From NCBI GenBank assembly GCA_964583165.1, contig CAZOVK010000018.1, forward strand, positions 1-34,956: DNA of 34,956 nucleotides, written 5' to 3'. Origin of the DNA: CAZOVK01 sp964583165. GTDB lineage: Bacteria; Bacillota; Clostridia; Lachnospirales; WRAX01. A model generated the notes under the pieces. The model did no database searches and was not told the DNA's origin. It saw only the letters and a program-made list of their open reading frames with translations. Position numbers and translations under genes: made by a program. Shown piece by piece: positions 16,910-24,839 of the stretch. How positions within the stretch are numbered: position 1 is the first letter of the stretch; each line of letters opens with the position of its first letter.

Positions 16910-17827
16910 ATTCTTAAACAAGTTATTGACTTATTTGAGATACTGGACAGACCCGACGCGAGTTTTATTACTGTCGCTAAACTGTTTGAGGGTACGGGCG
17001 TTGAGATTGAAACCGAAGAATGTGTGGGCAAGCGCGGCAAGACAGACTTTATTCGCATAACAATACCCGGCAAGACAGGCAAAATAAGTGGTGGCACAAG
17101 CCCCACTTTGGGCATAATCGGGCGTTTGGGCGGTATTGGCTCACGCCCGAACATCACGGGTTTTGTGTCTGACGGTGACGGGGCGTTGGCTACACTCGCC
17201 GCCGCCCTCAAACTGTCGCTTATGTATAGTTATGGTGATAGACTTGACGGCGATGTAATTTGCGCGACGCATATCTGCCCCCGCGCGCCTCAAATACCCC
17301 ATGAACCTGTACCGTTTATGGGTTCGCCTGTTGATATGGCGACAATGAACGCATTTGAGGTCAGCCCCGATATGGACGCGATTTTGTCCCTAGATACGAC
17401 AAAGGGTAATAACATCATAAACGCGCGGGGGTTCGCCATCTCTCCGACAGTCAAAGAGGGATATATCCTTCGCGTCAGTGACAGCGTTCTGCGTGTTGCA
17501 ATGCGAGTAAGTGGGCGGCAACCCTATGTTTTTGCTATCACAACACAGGACATTACGCCTTATGGCAACGGTTTATTCCACCTAAACAGCATCATGCAGC
17601 CCGCTACAGCCACTGATGTGCCTGTTATTGGTGTAGCCATTACCACAGAAACACCGGTAGCGGGTAGTGCAACGGGGGCTACACACCTTACGGACGTTGA
17701 GATGACGGCGCGTTTCGCCATTGAAACAGCCAAGGACTTCGGCGGCGGTGTCTGTGAGTTCTACGACAAAACAGAGTTTGAGCGCATTACCGCGCTTTAT
17801 GGTAGCATGAAGCATCTATTGAAATAA
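16910..17827 (+). CDS. DUF1177 family protein with apparent ATT start
   Basis: The protein matches my recollection of the DUF1177 family along its length: SPTLGIIGRLGGIGSRPNI, VSDGDGALATLAAALKL, ATHICPRAPQIPHEPVPFMG, DTTKGNNIINARGFAI and TTQDITPYGNG. From ATT 16910 it is 305 residues and opens (M)LKQVIDLFEILD, as I recall for family members. The first ATG, GTG or TTG in frame is GTG 17024, which would cut off 38 conserved residues; upstream the frame is closed by the M20D stop at 16895. AGGGGG (16896-16901) sits 8 bases before ATT. ACG at 16907 is an alternative. The biochemical role is unknown; a peptidase-associated function is inferred from context. Confidence 0.82.
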   Translation: MLKQVIDLFEILDRPDASFITVAKLFEGTGVEIETEECVGKRGKTDFIRITIPGKTGKISGGTSPTLGIIGRLGGIGSRPNITGFVSDGDGALATLAAALKLSLMYSYGDRLDGDVICATHICPRAPQIPHEPVPFMGSPVDMATMNAFEVSPDMDAILSLDTTKGNNIINARGFAISPTVKEGYILRVSDSVLRVAMRVSGRQPYVFAITTQDITPYGNGLFHLNSIMQPATATDVPVIGVAITTETPVAGSATGATHLTDVEMTARFAIETAKDFGGGVCEFYDKTEFERITALYGSMKHLLK

Positions 17828-17837
17828 AAATCACCGC

Positions 17838-17866
17838 TTGACAACAGTATTTTCATGTGATATACT
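17838..17866 (+). promoter_or_regulatory. Strong sigma-A promoter for tRNA-Thr (and probably pheST)
   Basis: TTGACA (17838-17843), a 17-bp spacer and TATACT (17861-17866) form a near-consensus promoter. Transcription should begin near 17873, about 27 bases before the tRNA. No other promoter is visible before pheS. Confidence 0.85.
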
Positions 17867-17875
17867 AACGAAGTC

Positions 17876-17894
17876 TTAGGGATTTTTTCCCTAA
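17876..17894 (+). other. Hairpin at the 5' end of the tRNA precursor
   Basis: TTAGGGA (17876-17882), five T and TCCCTAA (17888-17894) form a perfect 7-bp hairpin at the expected first bases of the transcript, ending 5 bases before the mature tRNA. It is not followed by a T run, so it is not a terminator. It may shape or protect the leader removed by RNase P. Confidence 0.5.
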
Positions 17895-17899
17895 TGGTC

Positions 17900-17973
17900 G
17901 CTGAAGTAGCTCAGCAGGTAGAGCAGCGCACTCGTAATGCGCAGGTTCGTGGGTTCGAATCCCATCTTCAGCT
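17900..17973 (+). tRNA. tRNA-Thr (anticodon CGU)
   Basis: A full cloverleaf can be drawn: acceptor GCTGAAG/CTTCAGC, D stem GCTC/GAGC, anticodon stem GCGCA/TGCGC around loop CTCGTAA (anticodon CGT), and T stem GTGGG/CCCAT around TTCGAAT. The variable region reads AGGTTC. The discriminator is T73 and CCA is not encoded, so it is added after transcription. It reads ACG threonine codons. It lies directly downstream of a strong promoter and just upstream of the T-box leader. Confidence 0.95.
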
Positions 17974-17979
17974 TGAAAG

Positions 17980-18215
17980 GCAATGAAAGCGGAAAGTAGC
18001 CGAAAGTAGGCCTTCAGAGAGGATGCGTCATTGGCTGAAAGCGCGTCTATGCTAATAGTCGGTGAAGTTCCCGCTTGAGCCAAACCCTTGAAATTATAGT
18101 AGGGGGTTTCGTGTTCAGCGCGTTAAAGCTGTGCTAAGTGCCTTTTTGTTTTGTAAAGAGGAATTAGGGTGGTACCACGGAAATTTCGTCCCTGTTTTTA
18201 TGGGGCTTTTTTTAT
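17980..18215 (+). promoter_or_regulatory. T-box leader (tRNA-Phe sensing) of pheST
   Basis: The antiterminator has the T-box sequence AGGGTGGTACCACGG (18166-18180). Its TGGT (18170-18173) would pair with the ACCA end of uncharged tRNA-Phe. Stem I closes through AAGCGG (17987-17992) and CCGCTT (18071-18076). The specifier loop has AGTA (17995-17998) opposite GAA (18064-18066), followed by TTC (18068-18070), the phenylalanine codon. AGAGAGGATG lies in the apical part of stem I near 18016. Another stem is AAACCC/GGGTTT (18082-18087/18104-18109). When tRNA-Phe is uncharged, antitermination should raise pheST expression. Confidence 0.92.
18188..18213 (+). terminator. T-box regulated terminator
   Basis: GTCCC (18188-18192) pairs with GGGGC (18202-18206) and is followed by seven T and then ATTTT. 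It competes with the antiterminator that contains the T-box sequence, as usual for this riboswitch class. Confidence 0.8.
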
Positions 18216-18237
18216 TTTCAAAATGGGAGTGTGTTAG

Positions 18238-19260
18238 ATGAAAGAGCAATTGCAGGTCATAAGGGAGCAGGCGCAGGATTTTTTAGGGCGTGTGGCTTCA
18301 ATGAAAGAGCTGGAAGACTTACGCTTGAAATTCTTGGGCAAAAAGGGCGATTTGACGGCGATTCTAAAGAACATGGGCAAGCTCGGCAACGACCAACGCG
18401 CCGTTGTCGGTCAGTTGGCGAACGACTTACGCAAGTGGCTGGAAGATGCCATTGCTGACAAGAAGCAGGCTATCGCTTATGAAGACATGGCGGCAAAGCT
18501 TGCGGCTGAACGTATTGACGTGACTATGCCGGGTAAAGCGTTGAACGTAGGGCATCGCCACCCCATGACAATAGTTATGGAAGAAATCAAGGACCTATTC
18601 ATAGGCATGGGCTTTGAAATCGCCGAGGGGCCGGATATCGAAACAGATTATTACAACTTCGAGGCGCTCAATATCCCCGCGAACCACCCCGCGAAGGACG
18701 AGCAGGACACGTTTTATATCGGTGGCAATCTGGTATTACGCACGCAGACTTCGCCCGTGCAGGTTCGAACAATGGAGCAGGGTAATCTACCGATTCGTGT
18801 AATCGCCCCAGGCAAGGTCTTTCGCTCTGATGCGGTTGACGCCACGCATTCGCCTGTTTTCCATCAGGTTGAGGGGCTTGTGATTGACAAGGGCGTTACA
18901 ATGGGTGACTTAAGGGGCGTTTTGGAGCTGTTCGCAAAATCGCTGTTAGGAGAGAACGTAAAAGTCCGTTTCCGCCCGCACCACTTCCCGTTTACAGAGC
19001 CGTCGGCTGAAATGGACGTGTCGTGTTTCTCATGCGGCGGCACTGGTTGCCGTATTTGCAAGGACAGCGGCTGGATTGAGCTACTCGGTTGTGGCATGGT
19101 TCACCCGAAGGTACTTCAAATGTCGGGCATTGACCCGTTAGTGTATTCGGGTTACGCGTTCGGCATGGGTCTGGAGCGTATCGCCATGCAGCGTTATAAT
19201 ATAACGGATATGCGCCTGTTGTTCGAGAATGACGAGCGTTTCTTGAAGCAGTTCATATAG
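18238..19260 (+). CDS. pheS: Phenylalanyl-tRNA synthetase, alpha subunit
   Basis: This 340-residue class II synthetase subunit is of normal bacterial length. An N-terminal coiled-coil arm (about 1-90) is followed by the catalytic core with motif 2 (FRSDAVDATHSPVFHQVEG). A Cys-rich insert carries CFSCGGTGCRICKDSG, and motif 3 is GYAFGMGLERIAM near the C-terminus. With PheT it forms an alpha2-beta2 enzyme that charges tRNA-Phe. It is preceded by a T-box leader with a Phe specifier. GGGAG lies ahead of ATG 18238, and pheT begins 9 bases after the stop. Confidence 0.98.
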   Translation: MKEQLQVIREQAQDFLGRVASMKELEDLRLKFLGKKGDLTAILKNMGKLGNDQRAVVGQLANDLRKWLEDAIADKKQAIAYEDMAAKLAAERIDVTMPGKALNVGHRHPMTIVMEEIKDLFIGMGFEIAEGPDIETDYYNFEALNIPANHPAKDEQDTFYIGGNLVLRTQTSPVQVRTMEQGNLPIRVIAPGKVFRSDAVDATHSPVFHQVEGLVIDKGVTMGDLRGVLELFAKSLLGENVKVRFRPHHFPFTEPSAEMDVSCFSCGGTGCRICKDSGWIELLGCGMVHPKVLQMSGIDPLVYSGYAFGMGLERIAMQRYNITDMRLLFENDERFLKQFI

Positions 19261-19269
19261 GAGGTACTT

Positions 19270-21648
19270 ATGAAAATCCCGATGTCGTGGTTGAGGGAGT
19301 ATGTCGATATTCCCGTTGAAACAAATGAGTTTGCCGCGCTTATGACTATGAGCGGTTCAAAGGTAGAAACAGTCGAAGCGCTTGGCGCTGATATAGATAA
19401 AGTGGTTGTGGGTAATGTTGTGTCACTCGTAAAACACCCGCAGGCAGATAAGCTTTTCATTACGAAAACAGATATCGGCACAGAAGTGTTGCAAATTGTT
19501 ACTGGCGCGACAAATCTTTATGAGGGCGCGTATGTGCCTGTTGCGCTGGTGGGTTCAACACTTCACGGCGGAGTGAAGATTGGCGAAACATATTTCCGTG
19601 GGGAATTATCCAGCGGTATGTTGTGTTCAATCGGTGAGTTGGGGTACACGAGCCATGACTACCCCGAAGCTGACCCCGATGGTATTTACGTGTTCCCGAC
19701 ACCGCAAAACTTAGGCGCGGACGCGCGGGAAGCCATGATGCTCTGTGACGAGGTTGTGGAGTTTGAGATAACATCTAACCGCCCCGACTGCTACTCAGTG
19801 GCGGGTATTGCGAACGAAGCCGCTGCGACTTTCGGCACGTTCGCGCATTTTGAAGACTTCGATTTGAGGGAAGAGGGGCAGGGGAACGCGGCCGACTATG
19901 TCAGCGTTGATATTTTGAACCCAGAACTGTGCCCGCGTTATATCGCCCGCGTTGTGACGGATGTAGTGATTGAACCTTCGCCGCTTTGGCTAAGGCACAG
20001 GCTCACGGCGGCGGGTATGCGCCCGATTAACAACATTGTTGATATAACGAACTATGTCATGCTCGAGTTTGGGCAACCGCTCCACGCGTTTGACATCAAC
20101 TGTATCGCGAACAGTCATATTATCGTCAGAAACGCAAAGGCAGGCGAGGAGTTTGTCACGCTGGACGGCGAAATGCGCATTTTGGACGAAACCATGCTAG
20201 TTATCGCCGACGAAGAAAAGGCTGTCGCTATAGCGGGTGTGATGGGCGGAGAGAACTCGAAGATTACGGGTGGTGCAAATGCGGTTCTGTTCGAGTCAGC
20301 TAATTTCAACGGCACGAATATTCGGCTTACGTCAAAGAAGCTGGGCTTACGCACTGACGCTTCGGGCAAGTATGAAAAGGGTTTAGACCCCAATCTTTCG
20401 ACATTAGCTGTCAACCGCGCTGTCTATCTTATCGAAAAACTTGGCTGGGGCAAGGTTGTTCCCGGCATGGTTGATAACTACCCGCGCCCGCGTGTTGAAT
20501 GGACAGTCAAATATGACCCCGCTCGAATAAACGCGCTTCTCGGCACAGACATTTCAGCCGAACAGATGGAGAAATACCTATTATTGGTTGGTGTTAAAGC
20601 TTCAAACGGCATTGCCACGATACCTACTAATCGCCCCGACCTAGAATCAGAAGCCGACATAGCCGAAGAAGTCGGCAGGCTTTATGGCTATGACAAGATT
20701 GAATCAACTGTCATGGGCTCTGACACTGTAGGGCGGCGCAACCGCAAACAGAAGCTCGAAACCCTCACACGTGACGCAATGGTTACGGCGGGTTATTCAG
20801 AGATGTTAAGTTACGCTTTTGAAAGCCCGAAGGTGTTCGACAAGCTTTGCATACCCAAAGACAGCCCACTACGTAACGCAATCACGATAAACAACCCGCT
20901 GGGGCTGGACTACTCAATCATGCGGACGACAACGGCGAACGCACTTTTGACATCGCTTTCTACTAATTACAATAGAAGAAACGAGTCAGCGCGGTTGTTT
21001 GAACTCGCGAAAGTGTATGAAGCCGAAACATTGCCGCTTGAAGGTCTGCCGAATGAGCCGAATATACTGACACTCGGCGGTTATGGCAGTATGGATTTCT
21101 TCAATATTAAAGGTGACGTAGAAAGCCTCTTGTCACGTCTCGGCATTAAGGCTGACTTCACGCCTGACGAAGTAACCGCTTACCTACACCCGGGTCGCCG
21201 CGCGACAATCTTTGCAAACGGCGAACCAGTCGGCGTAATCGGTGAAATTCACCCGCAAGTGCTGATAAATTACGAAATAGGCACACGCGCATACATGGCG
21301 GCACTGAATCTTGACAAGGTTTTCGCCCTAGCGAACATGAACCCCGTGTACACGGCACTGCCGAAATACCCGGGCGTGAAGCGTGACCTTGCGCTTTTGG
21401 CTGATGAAACAGTTTTGTCACGCGATATAGAAAACGCTATACGCGAATCTGCGGGTCAATTACTTGAAGAAGTCACGCTGTTCGACATGTTCACGGGCGG
21501 TAATATCCCGCAGGGCAAGAAATCGCTTGCGTATAGTCTATCTTTCCGCTCTCCTGAAAGAACGCTGTCAGAAGACGAGGTAGCAGCAGCAATTTCACGC
21601 GTAATGGCTCATCTTGAAGAGAAATTGACCGTCAAATTGCGCGGTTAA
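19270..21648 (+). CDS. pheT: Phenylalanyl-tRNA synthetase, beta subunit
   Basis: This 792-residue subunit opens MKIPMSWLREYVDIP and has the normal domain order. The EMAP/tRNA-binding domain (about 40-148; HPQADKLFITKTDIG) comes first, then the B3/4 editing domain (about 210-380; DITNYVMLEFGQPLHAFD), B5 (about 400-475), the catalytic-like domain, and a C-terminal anticodon-binding FDX-ACB domain (about 700-792; YPGVKRDLALLADE). The B3/4 domain hydrolyses Tyr mischarged on tRNA-Phe. AGGAGG lies before the ATG. No terminator is visible after the stop; the next promoter begins 5 bases later. Confidence 0.98.
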   Translation: MKIPMSWLREYVDIPVETNEFAALMTMSGSKVETVEALGADIDKVVVGNVVSLVKHPQADKLFITKTDIGTEVLQIVTGATNLYEGAYVPVALVGSTLHGGVKIGETYFRGELSSGMLCSIGELGYTSHDYPEADPDGIYVFPTPQNLGADAREAMMLCDEVVEFEITSNRPDCYSVAGIANEAAATFGTFAHFEDFDLREEGQGNAADYVSVDILNPELCPRYIARVVTDVVIEPSPLWLRHRLTAAGMRPINNIVDITNYVMLEFGQPLHAFDINCIANSHIIVRNAKAGEEFVTLDGEMRILDETMLVIADEEKAVAIAGVMGGENSKITGGANAVLFESANFNGTNIRLTSKKLGLRTDASGKYEKGLDPNLSTLAVNRAVYLIEKLGWGKVVPGMVDNYPRPRVEWTVKYDPARINALLGTDISAEQMEKYLLLVGVKASNGIATIPTNRPDLESEADIAEEVGRLYGYDKIESTVMGSDTVGRRNRKQKLETLTRDAMVTAGYSEMLSYAFESPKVFDKLCIPKDSPLRNAITINNPLGLDYSIMRTTTANALLTSLSTNYNRRNESARLFELAKVYEAETLPLEGLPNEPNILTLGGYGSMDFFNIKGDVESLLSRLGIKADFTPDEVTAYLHPGRRATIFANGEPVGVIGEIHPQVLINYEIGTRAYMAALNLDKVFALANMNPVYTALPKYPGVKRDLALLADETVLSRDIENAIRESAGQLLEEVTLFDMFTGGNIPQGKKSLAYSLSFRSPERTLSEDEVAAAISRVMAHLEEKLTVKLRG

Positions 21649-21653
21649 GTTAT

Positions 21654-21682
21654 TTGACTATATAGTATTCTTGTGATAAAAT
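21654..21682 (+). promoter_or_regulatory. Sigma-A promoter with extended -10 for the M42 operon
   Basis: TTGACT (21654-21659), a 17-bp spacer and TAAAAT (21677-21682) form the core. A TG one base before the -10 (21674-21675) gives an extended -10. It lies 36 bases before the first M42 ATG. Confidence 0.75.
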
Positions 21683-21717
21683 ACTAATTGGTAGTACAAC
21701 CATTAAGGGGGGAGAAT

Positions 21718-22761
21718 ATGGTCAGGGAATTCTTAGAAAAGCTGTGTTCAATTCCGACAGTATCGGGCTTTGAGCACGTGGGCAAAGACCTTATGGTCGA
21801 GTATTTTTCTAAGTTTACGGATAGCCATGAGGTTGACGGCATCGGCAGCGTAATCTTCAAATCAAACGGCACTAACGGTAAGAAGATTATGCTGGCGGGG
21901 CATGTAGATGAAATCGGACTTATGGTAACTGATATTCTTGATAACGGCTTTTTGCGTTTCACACAGGTAGGCGGCATCAACCCGCCCACACTCGTGGCAC
22001 AAGAGGTCACTGTTTATGGCACGGAAGAGATATTCGGCGTTATCGGCGTAAAACCGCCGCATATCACAACAGCCGAGGACTTGCAGACAGCATTGAAATT
22101 GGACGATTTGTTCATAGATACAGGTTTTACGAAAGAACAGCTTGCGGGGCGTGTTCAAATCGGTGACGTGGCTGTTGTTCGACGCGACCCTATCGCACTT
22201 GCGGGGAATATGCTTTCGGCGCGTGCGTTTGATGACAGAGCGGGTGTTGCGGTCATGCTGTCTGTGGCTGAAAACCTTAAAAAGATGTCACACAAGTCAG
22301 AGATTTATTATACCGCTACAGTTCAAGAAGAGGTTGGTTTGAGGGGTGCGTACACATCAAGCTATCGAATCGCGCCCGATATCGGCATCGTCTTCGACGT
22401 AGGTTTCGCGAAATCGCCCGAAATATCGCTTGACCGCCCGTTAGAAATCGGCAAAGGCCCCGGTATCGCTATCGGCGGTCGCTTCAACCAGAAACTCAAC
22501 AAAAAACTCATGGCAATCTGTGATGAAAATGGCTACCCCTACCAAATAGAGGTTAACCCGGGTGGTTCAGGCACTGACACAGAAGCCATTCAAGTCAATA
22601 TGGACGGCGTACCGTGCGTTCTGCTTTCCATTCCGCTAAGATACATGCACACATGTATTGAAACCCTTGACACTAAGGAAGTTGAGAAGATAGGGCGCAT
22701 TGTCGCGGTGTTCATTAACGAGCTAGACAACTGCGATTTGGAGGAGATACTATGCTATTAG
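21718..22761 (+). CDS. M42 family aminopeptidase (TET/glutamyl aminopeptidase type), copy 1
   Basis: This 347-residue protein carries the M42 dinuclear metal site: H62 in AGHVDEIGLMV, D172 in ARAFDDRAG, the pair E204-E205 in VQEEVGLRGA, D227 in IVFDVGF, and a late His in RYMHTCIE. The small PDZ-like insert common to M42 lies near residues 90-160. Family members assemble into twelve-subunit hollow tetrahedra that trim short peptides from the N-terminus. The start is ATG 21718 with AAGGGGGGAG just upstream. It is the first of three tandem M42 genes. Confidence 0.92.
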   Translation: MVREFLEKLCSIPTVSGFEHVGKDLMVEYFSKFTDSHEVDGIGSVIFKSNGTNGKKIMLAGHVDEIGLMVTDILDNGFLRFTQVGGINPPTLVAQEVTVYGTEEIFGVIGVKPPHITTAEDLQTALKLDDLFIDTGFTKEQLAGRVQIGDVAVVRRDPIALAGNMLSARAFDDRAGVAVMLSVAENLKKMSHKSEIYYTATVQEEVGLRGAYTSSYRIAPDIGIVFDVGFAKSPEISLDRPLEIGKGPGIAIGGRFNQKLNKKLMAICDENGYPYQIEVNPGGSGTDTEAIQVNMDGVPCVLLSIPLRYMHTCIETLDTKEVEKIGRIVAVFINELDNCDLEEILCY

Positions 22762-23777
22762 GCTTTGAGGCGCTCAAAGAACTATGCAAACCCGCAGGCG
22801 TGTCCGGCTTTGAAACGGACATCCGCGCCTACTTAAAGGCGAAGCTGACGGAAATGGGCGTGGAGTATACCATTGACAAGCTCGGCTCTGTTATCGCCCA
22901 CAACAAAGGCAAGAACGCCGGCAAGACCATTATGGTTGAGGCGCATATTGACGAAGTTGGCCTTATCGTAACAGGTATTGACGAAGGCGGCTTTATCAAA
23001 TTCCGCACGGTTGGCGCTGTTGATACGATTGTTTTGGCGGCTAAAACTGTTTATATCGGTGAAAAGAAGGTCCCGGGCGTTATCGGTAGCCCACCGATTC
23101 ACTTCATGAAGCCCGAAGAGCGCGGCAAGCGTGTTGACGTGAACAGAATGCACATTGACATTGGCGCATCTGACAAGAAAGCGGCTGAAAAGCTCGTTTC
23201 TATCGGTGACTACATAATGTTCGGCGGCGAACCTGTTGAATTCGGTGATGGGCTTATCAAAGCACGCGCGCTGGACGACAGAGCAGGTTGCGGCGTTATG
23301 CTGGAACTGCTCGCGGCCAAGCTAGATTTAGATTTCTATTGCGTGTTTGCCGTAATGGAAGAAACCGGCGGGCGCGGCGCAAAAGTCGCGGCTCATAAGC
23401 TTCAGCCCGATTTGAGTTTCTCTCTGGAAGGCACTGTATCCGCCGACATGGGCGAGATTAAGGACTATCAGAAAGTAACCGTTTTGGGCAAAGGCCCTGC
23501 TATATCCGTCATGGACAGCGGCACTATCTATAACCCGCAAATCATCAAGCACATAGTTGAAGTAGCCGAAAAGAACAACATCCCGTACCAGTTCCGCCGT
23601 ACGATAATGGGCGGCACTGACGCGGCTCATGTTCAGCGGTCACGCGGCGGTTGCATGGTAGCTAACATCAGCGTACCTTGCCGCTACATTCACAGCCCGA
23701 TTTGTGTCTGCTCGAAGAATGACTTTGCCAATACCGTTGAGCTAATGAAGGCGTTATTACTCGCCGAGCTTAATTAA
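22752..23777 (+). CDS. M42 family aminopeptidase, copy 2
   Basis: This 341-residue paralogue has H65 in EAHIDEVGLIV, D175 in ARALDDRAG and the pair E203-E204 in VMEETGGRGA. At the next ligand position it has E226 (SLEGTVSAD) where copies 1 and 3 have Asp. A late His lies in RYIHSPICV. The Glu variant occurs in a branch of the family as I recall, and it may shift metal or substrate preference. The gene overlaps copy 1 by 10 bases, with GGAGGAG (22739-22745) inside the end of copy 1. Confidence 0.92.
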   Translation: MLLGFEALKELCKPAGVSGFETDIRAYLKAKLTEMGVEYTIDKLGSVIAHNKGKNAGKTIMVEAHIDEVGLIVTGIDEGGFIKFRTVGAVDTIVLAAKTVYIGEKKVPGVIGSPPIHFMKPEERGKRVDVNRMHIDIGASDKKAAEKLVSIGDYIMFGGEPVEFGDGLIKARALDDRAGCGVMLELLAAKLDLDFYCVFAVMEETGGRGAKVAAHKLQPDLSFSLEGTVSADMGEIKDYQKVTVLGKGPAISVMDSGTIYNPQIIKHIVEVAEKNNIPYQFRRTIMGGTDAAHVQRSRGGCMVANISVPCRYIHSPICVCSKNDFANTVELMKALLLAELN

Positions 23778-23791
23778 AGGGGGTTTTCACT

Positions 23792-24787
23792 GTGGAATTT
23801 AATAGCTGTTTAGCTAAGAAAATACTGGGCGCGTTCGGCCCGTCAGGGCATGAACACCAGGTCACGGAACTGTTGATTGAAGAAATCAAGGACTTTGTGG
23901 ACGAGTATTATATCGACCCGCTAGGCAATCTCATTGCCCACAAAAAGGGCGAGGGCAAGAAGCTTATGTTTTCCGCTCATATCGACCAGATTGGCTTCAT
24001 GGTTATCGCGATTGACGATAAGGGCTTCATCCGCATTGCGCCAATCGGCGGTCACTCACCCGCAAGACTGCTTGACCAGCGCGTAATCTTCGCGAACGGC
24101 GTAGAGGGCGTTATCTCCAGCGAAAAGTGTGAAGACTTGAACAAGCTCACAATGGCGAAACTCTATGTTGACATCGCAACACTTACAAAGGAAGAAACCG
24201 ACAAGGTTGTTTCTGTGGGCGACGTTTGTATCATCAAGGCTTCATACTATGAAAACGACCAGTGCATTATGGCGGGCGCGCTTGATGACCGTATCGCGGC
24301 TTACATACTTGTTGAGGCCCTCAAAGCCCAGAAGAACACATGCAATGACGTTTACTATGTGTTCTCGACACAAGAAGAAGTCGGTCTGCGCGGCGCATTC
24401 ACGGCGGCTTATAATGTTCACCCCGAAATCGGTTATGCTGTTGACGTAACAGCCACAGGCGACGTAATCGACGCGAAACCTATGGCTGTTAAACTCGGTG
24501 GCGGCGCGGCTATCAAACTTATGGACAGTAGCGTAATCACACATCCGTATGTTAAAAAACTCACAATCGACCGCGCGAAAGAACACAACATCAAACACCA
24601 GTTTGAAGTCCTCACGGCGGGTGGCACAGACGCGGGCGCTATCCACAGAACAAAGGGCGGCATCCCCTCCGGCTGTATCTCGATTCCGACACGTTGGCTT
24701 CACGGCAAGAACGAAACAGCGGCAAAATCCGACATTATGGATTGCGTGAAGCTCGTGCTTGCGATTGTGGATAACCCGATAGAGTAA
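23792..24787 (+). CDS. M42 family aminopeptidase, copy 3
   Basis: This 331-residue paralogue has H63 in SAHIDQIGFMV, D165 in AGALDDRIA, the pair E195-E196 in TQEEVGLRGA, D218 in AVDVTATGD, and a late His in RWLHGKNE. It is the shortest of the three and differs most in the insert region. The start is a GTG at 23792, with AAAGGGGG upstream. It ends the operon; a strong bidirectional terminator follows within a few bases. Substrate preference (acidic, neutral or basic residues) cannot be read from the sequence. Confidence 0.92.
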   Translation: MEFNSCLAKKILGAFGPSGHEHQVTELLIEEIKDFVDEYYIDPLGNLIAHKKGEGKKLMFSAHIDQIGFMVIAIDDKGFIRIAPIGGHSPARLLDQRVIFANGVEGVISSEKCEDLNKLTMAKLYVDIATLTKEETDKVVSVGDVCIIKASYYENDQCIMAGALDDRIAAYILVEALKAQKNTCNDVYYVFSTQEEVGLRGAFTAAYNVHPEIGYAVDVTATGDVIDAKPMAVKLGGGAAIKLMDSSVITHPYVKKLTIDRAKEHNIKHQFEVLTAGGTDAGAIHRTKGGIPSGCISIPTRWLHGKNETAAKSDIMDCVKLVLAIVDNPIE

Positions 24788-24790
24788 TAT

Positions 24791-24830
24791 AAAAGCGCTC
24801 CCGGAAGGCTAAATCCGGAAGCGCTTTTTT
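24791..24830. terminator. Bidirectional terminator between the M42 operon and the M55 gene
   Basis: AAAAGCGCT-C-CCGGA (24791-24805) pairs with TCCGG-A-AGCGCTTTT (24814-24829), with one internal mismatch. T runs follow on both strands. It serves the plus-strand M42 operon and the minus-strand operon that ends at 24840. Confidence 0.9.
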
Positions 24831-24839
24831 GTTACGATA

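Noticed and set aside
17024..17026. GTG 17024 as the true start of the DUF1177 gene
   Set aside because: It would remove 38 residues that match the family, and no ribosome binding site precedes it.
17865..18083. Minus-strand open frame of 72 codons with an EDGIRTHEPAHYECAALPAELL-type sequence
   Set aside because: This is the translated antisense of the tRNA-Thr gene, a known source of false proteins. The region is explained by the tRNA and T-box leader.
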